This document shows positions 16,766 through 21,766 of a stretch of 21,766 nucleotides of DNA, one piece after another (the first letter of the stretch is position 1; the number at the start of each line of letters is the position of its first letter). The stretch is from Polyrhizophydium stewartii. Taxonomy: Eukaryota; Chytridiomycota; Chytridiomycetes; Rhizophydiales. The DNA lies in assembly GCA_027604665.1 (NCBI GenBank), contig JADGIZ010000167.1, positions 1 to 21,766 on the forward strand, read 5' to 3'. Below the pieces are notes generated by a model. The model was not told the origin of the DNA and did not search any database. It saw nothing but the letters and a program-made list of their open reading frames with translations. The translations under genes were made by a program, and so were the position numbers.

Positions 16766-18430
16766 ATGAAGCAGGTTCGGGGAAACGCAAGAACTGTCGG
16801 CGCGGGGGGCCTGGCCGTCACGCTGGTGCGCGCGGGCGCAGTGGCAGCGGCCGCGGCGGGCTCCGTGCACGGGCATGCTGCGCAGCAGCCGCTCGGTGTT
16901 GGCTTGCTGCCCGGCGGCGACGGGCCTGCCGACGCACTGAACCTCGCGAGCTTCTCCGACTCGGGCGGCTGCCCCAACAACGCCAGCGAGTTGGTGCGCT
17001 GCATGCAGGACCCGCTGGAGCGCGCGAGCTCGCAGGTGTTCTTTGCGAGCACGCATGTGCCCGGAGTGCCGCCGGGCACGGCCATCGCCTCGCCGTCGAC
17101 GTCGGCCCCAGACTACTTCTACCACTGGGTCCGCGATGCGTCGATCACGTTCGCCCGCATCGCCAAGATCCCCGCCACCGGCGGCGGCGGCAGCGGCGGC
17201 CAGATCGCCAGCCGGGGCATCGCCGACGGCCCGCCGCGGCACCCGGAGATCGAGGCGCTGATGGCCGGCTTCGCGCACGTCTCGCGCGGGCACCAGGAGT
17301 CGCCGACGGTGGCGGGCCTCGGCGAGCCCAAGTTCCTTGTCGACGGCACGCCGTTCAACGGGCCGTGGGGCCGCCCGCAGAACGACGGCCCCGCGCTGCG
17401 CGCGCTGGTGCTGACGCGATGGGCGCAGTACCTTCTCGGCCACGGCGGGATCCCCGGCGCGCGCGAGTATGTTTCCAAGGAGCTGTACGACGGCGCGCTG
17501 CCGACGCAGTCGGTGGTCAAGCGCGACCTCGAGTACGTGGCCGCCGCATGGCGCGATGCGTCGGTGGATGTGTGGGAGGAGGTGCGCGGCACGCACTTCT
17601 TCACGCGCCTGCTGCAGCGCGCTGCCCTGGACGCTGGCGCCGAGCTGGCCGAGTCTCTCGGGGACAGCGGCGCCGCGGCGTGGTACCGCGTGCAGGCGCG
17701 CGAGATTGGCGCCTCGCTCGCGGCCCACTGGAGTGCGAAGCGCGGGTATCTGATCGCGACGCTCGACAAGGTGTCCGGCCCGCCCGCCAAGACGAGCGAT
17801 CTGGACGTGTCTGTGGTGCTCGCCGCGCTGCTCGCCGAGCGCTTTGACCCGCGCATCCGCGCGTACGCGCCGTGGGACGGCCGCGTGCTTGCCACGGCCG
17901 TGCGGCTCGTTGGGTCGATGCGCGGGCTGTACGCCATCAACGCCAACACATCCGCGCCGGCCGTGGTCGGGAGGTACCCCGAGGACGTGTACGACGGCGT
18001 CGGCTTCTCGCGCGGCAACCCCTGGCCGCTGGCCACGGCCGCGCTTGCGCACCAGGCATTCATCGTCGCCAGACGCTGGTGCAGGCTGCGGTACCTGGAT
18101 CTCAACCAGTACAGCCGCAGCTATCTCTCTGAGCTTGCGGCCACGCGCATCGAGTCCGGCCTGCCCACGCTCATTGCAACCGACCCAGAGTTCCCCAAGG
18201 CTGTCAGGGGCGTGATTGAGTACGGTGTCTCGGTGTTGAAGCGCGTCAGGCAGCTTGCTGCTGCCGACCCGCACGGCGACGATGCGGCTCTCAGCGAGCA
18301 GTGGGATCGAGACACGGGAGCCAAGCAAGGCGCCATCAACCTGACCTGGAGCGCCGTTGCCTACTTGGACGCTCTCGACGCGTACACTGAGACTGGGCTC
18401 AAATGCCGGAGCGTTCTCCAGTCGCTGTGA
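16766..18430 (+). CDS. Secreted glucoamylase (glucan 1,4-alpha-glucosidase, GH15)
   Basis: Releases glucose from the non-reducing ends of starch or glycogen. It is a single exon of 554 residues ending at TGA 18428-18430. The chosen Met gives a basic n-region and hydrophobic Ala-rich stretch (MKQVRGNARTVGAGGLAVTL to about residue 38), a plausible signal peptide; the open frame further upstream has no such N-terminus. GH15 signatures in order: DYFYHWVRDASITF (about 116), NGPWGRPQNDGPALRA, VDVWEEVRGTHFF with the general acid at about Glu271, KTSDLDVSVVLAAL, RYPEDVYDGVGFSRGNPWPL, and SEQWDRDTGAKQGAINLTW with the general base at about Glu511. The protein stops soon after the (alpha/alpha)6 barrel. 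No starch-binding CBM20 or CBM21 is present. It is intronless although its neighbours have two to eleven introns. Confidence 0.92.
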   Translation: MKQVRGNARTVGAGGLAVTLVRAGAVAAAAAGSVHGHAAQQPLGVGLLPGGDGPADALNLASFSDSGGCPNNASELVRCMQDPLERASSQVFFASTHVPGVPPGTAIASPSTSAPDYFYHWVRDASITFARIAKIPATGGGGSGGQIASRGIADGPPRHPEIEALMAGFAHVSRGHQESPTVAGLGEPKFLVDGTPFNGPWGRPQNDGPALRALVLTRWAQYLLGHGGIPGAREYVSKELYDGALPTQSVVKRDLEYVAAAWRDASVDVWEEVRGTHFFTRLLQRAALDAGAELAESLGDSGAAAWYRVQAREIGASLAAHWSAKRGYLIATLDKVSGPPAKTSDLDVSVVLAALLAERFDPRIRAYAPWDGRVLATAVRLVGSMRGLYAINANTSAPAVVGRYPEDVYDGVGFSRGNPWPLATAALAHQAFIVARRWCRLRYLDLNQYSRSYLSELAATRIESGLPTLIATDPEFPKAVRGVIEYGVSVLKRVRQLAAADPHGDDAALSEQWDRDTGAKQGAINLTWSAVAYLDALDAYTETGLKCRSVLQSL

Positions 18431-19006
18431 ACCGTCCATGTCTCTCGCCCTATCCTTAACATTGTTTGTGTGTATGCGGCTGATTGTTTTGTGCTGGTGG
18501 CTTGTTGTTGCCCGGGCGTCGATCCAAATGAAGCAATGAGTTTTGTTGTTTTTTGGTAGGACCCGCAGGCAAGCTTTGTTGAAATGGGGCAAGGACCATG
18601 ATTTTATCAGAACGCAGCAAGGAAGATGACGAGAGAGAAGGAGAGATATGGCTAATATCATCAGTGCAGCCGCGCAACACACACAGACACACATGGGCAA
18701 GCATAACCAGGAATCAGAGCAAGAAAGAAGCGGTCGATGCATTGCATGAGCTTCTGCCGAGTGCGGGGTCGTGGGCGCTTGCTGGAGAAGTTGAGACAAC
18801 AGCGGGCGGTGGTGGAAGGCTGATGGGACTCGCACGTGCAAGAGGCGGTGCGTGCGCTTGAGTTTCGGCGTTGAAGGGGCATATGTGGCAAGCACAGTTC
18901 ACAGCAGCCGCAGACGACGGCTTGTGAGGTTGCGATAAGGCGGCGGTGCAACGCGAGGCGAGTGCTATGCGCGATTGGCATCACGAAAGGAGGGTTGAGA
19001 CGCGGA
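18431..19006. other. Convergent intergenic region between glucoamylase and the SH3 membrane protein gene
   Basis: This 576-bp stretch holds the 3' flanks of two converging genes. About 18450-18560 is T/G-rich on the plus strand, consistent with a glucoamylase 3' UTR. The rest is mixed sequence. I see no supported exon, no tRNA and no canonical AATAAA. Open frames crossing it on both strands lack splice context or family resemblance. Confidence 0.5.
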
Positions 19007-21424
19007 TCACGTCGCTTGTCGGGGGATAAGGAAGTTTAGCGGGCACATGCCTCGCATGCCCGTCGAGAGATTCTCGGCGTATCCCCAGCCTGCGCACAAA
19101 CAAGACCGGTTGCAAGCGGTCAGCCGTGAGCGTCAGCAGTGGGCAACGATAAATTGCAAGAGCGGTGAGACAGGGAGATGGGCTCACCGTCGGGAAAGAC
19201 TCGGTGAACGTTGACCCTGTCAGACTTTTCGAGCGCGAGCTCGTCGTTCATGACTGGCGCGTACTGCGAGATGGCCTGCATGAGCAGCACCGTCAACTCT
19301 GCGGGCGAGTCCTCGCCGCCGCCGCGCTGCCCTTCAGCCGGGTCCCCAGCGGCAGGATCTGCCGCGCCTTCGCCATAAGTCTCGATGAACCTGCTGAGGC
19401 CCGTGGCGGTCGACATGTGCGATGCATCGGCGCCGCCACCGCGCGGCATGCGTGTCGACACGAAGCTGGCCATGGGCTCCTCGTAAACGATGCTGTCTTC
19501 TGCTCGGACACCACTGCTGAGGTCGCGAGTGGTGCCGCTGCGCGAGAGATAGTAGTCGGCGCCTTGGGTCGAGAACAGACTCGCGTGGCGCATCATGACT
19601 TGGTTGATGCGGTCGCGGGCGCTGGTGTCGTCTCGTGCAATGGTCGCGGCGGTGCGGTTGGCGGCAAGCGAGGCATCGGCAGCGGATGCATTCGTATCGC
19701 TGCGCTTGAGGTCCGTTTGTTGATATTGCTGCTGATGCTCTTGCCTGGTTGCCTTCTGCTGCTGAGGTTCGTCGCGAAGAACAAGTGTCATTGGTTTGGA
19801 CGCCTGCGGATCTGCCGTCGCTCGTGGCACTCCTGCGGCGGGCCGCTTTGGCTTGGTCTCGGATCTGGGCACCTCGGGCGGGATGCTGACCGACGCAATC
19901 GCATCAGAGGCGGCCACGACAGCGGCTGGAGGCTGAGTAGTTGGCGCTGCGACCGAAGTGACGACCGCAGGCGGCTGTGCAAAGGTCGGGTCGTATCCAT
20001 ACGGTCCAGGGCCTGGCTGGAATCCAAAGGGCTGGGCCTGGTACTGATACACCGCGGGATCGTACGGATAGAATCCGTATGGGGCGGCTTGCTGCTGCTG
20101 CTGCTGCTGCGCCAACTGCTCCTGATACAGCGGCGCGCCGAAAGCGCCAGGAGGGGTGTAGAAGGGCGGTTCGACCTCTGGTACACCCATAGGCTGTTTT
20201 GAAGGTGCTGGAGCAGGTGCTGGCGCGGGGTTCGAGACGGCGGCCATGGGCAAGGCAACGCGGGCAGCCGGCTCGACGGGGATTTGCGTGGACATGCGGC
20301 GCAGCAGCATGTCGCTGTATCTCGCACCGATGCGCATGCGGTGGGAAGCAGGCGAGTCCGCCGATCCCGGTCCATCAGGGAGCCGCGTGGCGCCTGGTGG
20401 GCCGCCGCCGCCGCCCACGCCGCCGCCGCCGCCAGTGCCGATGGCAGTGGAGTTGGGCCCGCCGCGCCGAAAGACGTCGGTCAGGTCAATGTCGTCGGCG
20501 AGCGTGGTTCGGTTGCGGCGCGAGGTGAGCAGCAGCTTGAGCACAAAGAAGAAGATGGCGCCAAAGGCGATGGCGCCTGCGATGCCGGCCGCGATGCGCA
20601 CCGACGTCCCGGACGAGGTCGACTCTTGCTCCGAGAGCGTGCCGTTGGAGGGGCCGAACGGCGTTGGCGACGGCCGCAAACTTGTCTGCTGGTCGGGCAG
20701 CCGAACTGGAAGCGCGTTGGTGGTGGTGGTGATCTGCGGGAGGATGGTGGGCGGCGGCGCGATGATACCGCCACCGGTTGACGTCAGCGGCGGGATCTGT
20801 GAGGTGGTGGGCCGCGCGGGCTGCGGATGGATGGAGCATGTCGCAGTCAGGCGGGTGCATGTCGGTGCATGTGCGGTGCGGCGCGGTGGCCCGTGCGACG
20901 AGGGGATGCGTCAGTCCGCGCTTGCACGGCAGCAGCCCGATGGCGATCACCCCCACATGAGATGCCGCGGGGGCGGCCGATGACGACGGCGCGGGGGCCC
21001 CGCTCGTTGGCAGCGGGAGGGGTGCGGCCTGTGTCTGCGGGACGGGCGAGGGGCCGCCGTCTGTTGCCGAGGGCTGGGGCGGCGGCAGCGTTGTTATGGG
21101 CGGAGCTGGCTGCTGCGAGGTGGCGGCGGGCGGAGACGACGGCTGCGGTGACGTCGTCGGCTGAGACGGCGGCAGCGACGAGGCGGAGGCCTGCGCGCTG
21201 GGCTGCGCTGCGGGCAGAGACGTCGCCGCGCCGTCGGGCCCGGCCGGGCCGGCCGGCGGGGCCCGCTCGTGCAGGCTGGACGTGTGCCGCCCGCCGCGGT
21301 GGTGGTCGCGCTGGCAACGCCCGCGTCCGGCACGAGCGGAGCCGCGGGCGCCGTCGAGTCGGAGACACGGCGCGGCGGCGGCCGAGCGCGCGAGCGGGCG
21401 TAAGCACGACAGGTCGTTGCGCAA
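19007..21424 (-). CDS. Fus1-like single-pass membrane protein with C-terminal SH3 domain (5' end unresolved)
   Basis: Supported exons: up to about 21424-20957 (start not fixed), 20820-19188 and 19089-19007, with introns 20821-20956 (donor GTGGGG, branch CTGAC) and 19090-19187 (donor GTGAGC, branch CTGAC, acceptor GCGCAG). The first part is Pro/Ser/Thr-rich (SLPPSQPTTSPQPSSPPAAT), as in heavily O-glycosylated ectodomains. The membrane segment is IAAGIAGAIAFGAIFFFVLK followed by the stop-transfer LLLTSRRNR. The long cytosolic tail has a short poly-Gln run (about 20091-20110) and a Tyr/Pro-rich patch. Splicing out the last intron completes an SH3 domain: LMQAISQYAPVMNDELALEK, then DRVNVHRVFPDGWGYAENLS, then TGMRGMCPLNFL. 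Yeast Fus1 has the same order (O-glycosylated outside, one TM, SH3 inside), hence the comparison; orthology is not shown. No in-frame ATG lies in the first supported exon, so an upstream exon is missing. Confidence 0.75.
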
Positions 21425-21766
21425 AGGGGCTCAGGCGGCCTGAAAGGCTTCAGGCGGCCAACGCACCTCGTCGCGGGCGTCGGCGGGAGGGTCTTGCATG
21501 CCTGCGGGCGCTGGAGCGCGCTTGCTGGGTCGGATGCGCGAGGGCATGGCAAGCGCAGGCGGTCAGGGCCAGGCGGCACCGGCGGTGGCGGAGCAAGCCG
21601 GCGGATGCGCAGGACGGGCGGCCCGGTACAGCTGCGGGCGGAGATGGCTCTGGCGCGGCGGCGGCGGTGCGTCGGGCGTCGTCGCGGATCGAGAGGCCCC
21701 GAGCCGGCTGCTGTATGGTCTTGTTCAGGCCAAGTCGGCGCGCGGGGCGGTGGCGGCCCAAAAGGG
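21425..21766. other. Window end, no gene resolved
   Basis: Very GC-rich sequence that should contain the first exon and promoter of the SH3 membrane protein gene on the minus strand. An ATG at 21547 (MPSRIRPSKRAPAPAG) is followed after 16 codons by a second ATG and then by a GTGCGT donor-like site at about 21466, so it could be that first exon. I could not find an acceptor that makes the join convincing. Confidence 0.3.

Noticed and set aside
16754..18895. 713-codon open frame antisense to the glucoamylase
   Set aside because: It mirrors a GC-rich coding gene, shows no family motif and runs straight through intergenic sequence; the plus-strand GH15 motifs explain the region.
1..21766. tRNA, rRNA or transposon genes
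   Set aside because: No cloverleaf-like A/B boxes, rRNA core sequence, transposase motifs or terminal repeats were recognised on reading; a covariance-model scan was not possible.

Overview
This window is nuclear DNA from a GC-rich fungus. The genes are split by short introns (about 47-206 bp). Most have GTGAGT- or GTGCGT-type donors, a CTGAC or CTAAC branch site and a nearby AG acceptor. The gene content is fungal: PEX5, fungal-type nitronate monooxygenase, secreted GH15 glucoamylase, a Fus1-like SH3 membrane protein and an oxalate/formate-type MFS carrier. The high GC, poly-Gln tracts and a GAF/cyclase-type signalling protein suggest an early-diverging lineage, but I cannot place it. All exon coordinates were worked out by hand from reading frame, splice consensus and family conservation. 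TGA, TAG and TAA all appear as terminators, so the standard code is assumed.

Layout. 1-908 (+): 3' part of an unrecognised gene. 1302-3389 (+): an MFS transporter with intact splice sites but four in-frame stop codons. 3556-4895 (-): nitronate monooxygenase, downstream of PEX5 at 5015-7205 (-). A 120-bp divergent promoter with a 9-bp inverted repeat separates PEX5 from a mitochondrial-type rhodanese at 7326-7925 (+).

8005-15717 (-) is the centrepiece. It fits one 12-exon gene of 2,311 codons in which every splice phase closes. The protein has a disordered N-terminus with many RRxS sites, a cyclic-nucleotide-binding domain, long poly-Gln tracts, two GAF domains, a class III cyclase homology domain that has lost its key catalytic residues, and a C-terminal CIVM prenylation box. 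A two-gene split near 13,000 is the main alternative.

15945-16760 (-) is an OsmC-family peroxidase-like protein with both redox cysteines and a likely mitochondrial presequence. It starts only 5 bp from the divergent glucoamylase at 16766-18430 (+). 19007 to about 21424 (-) encodes a single-pass membrane protein with a Pro/Ser/Thr-rich outer region and a C-terminal SH3 domain; its 5' end is unresolved.

How they fit together: the window mixes housekeeping peroxisomal and mitochondrial functions (PEX5, rhodanese, OsmC, nitronate detoxification) with nutrient acquisition (glucoamylase, the broken carrier) and signalling (the CNBD-GAF-cyclase-like protein and the SH3 membrane protein). The genes do not form one pathway. 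The shared divergent promoters are the only local evidence for co-regulation.
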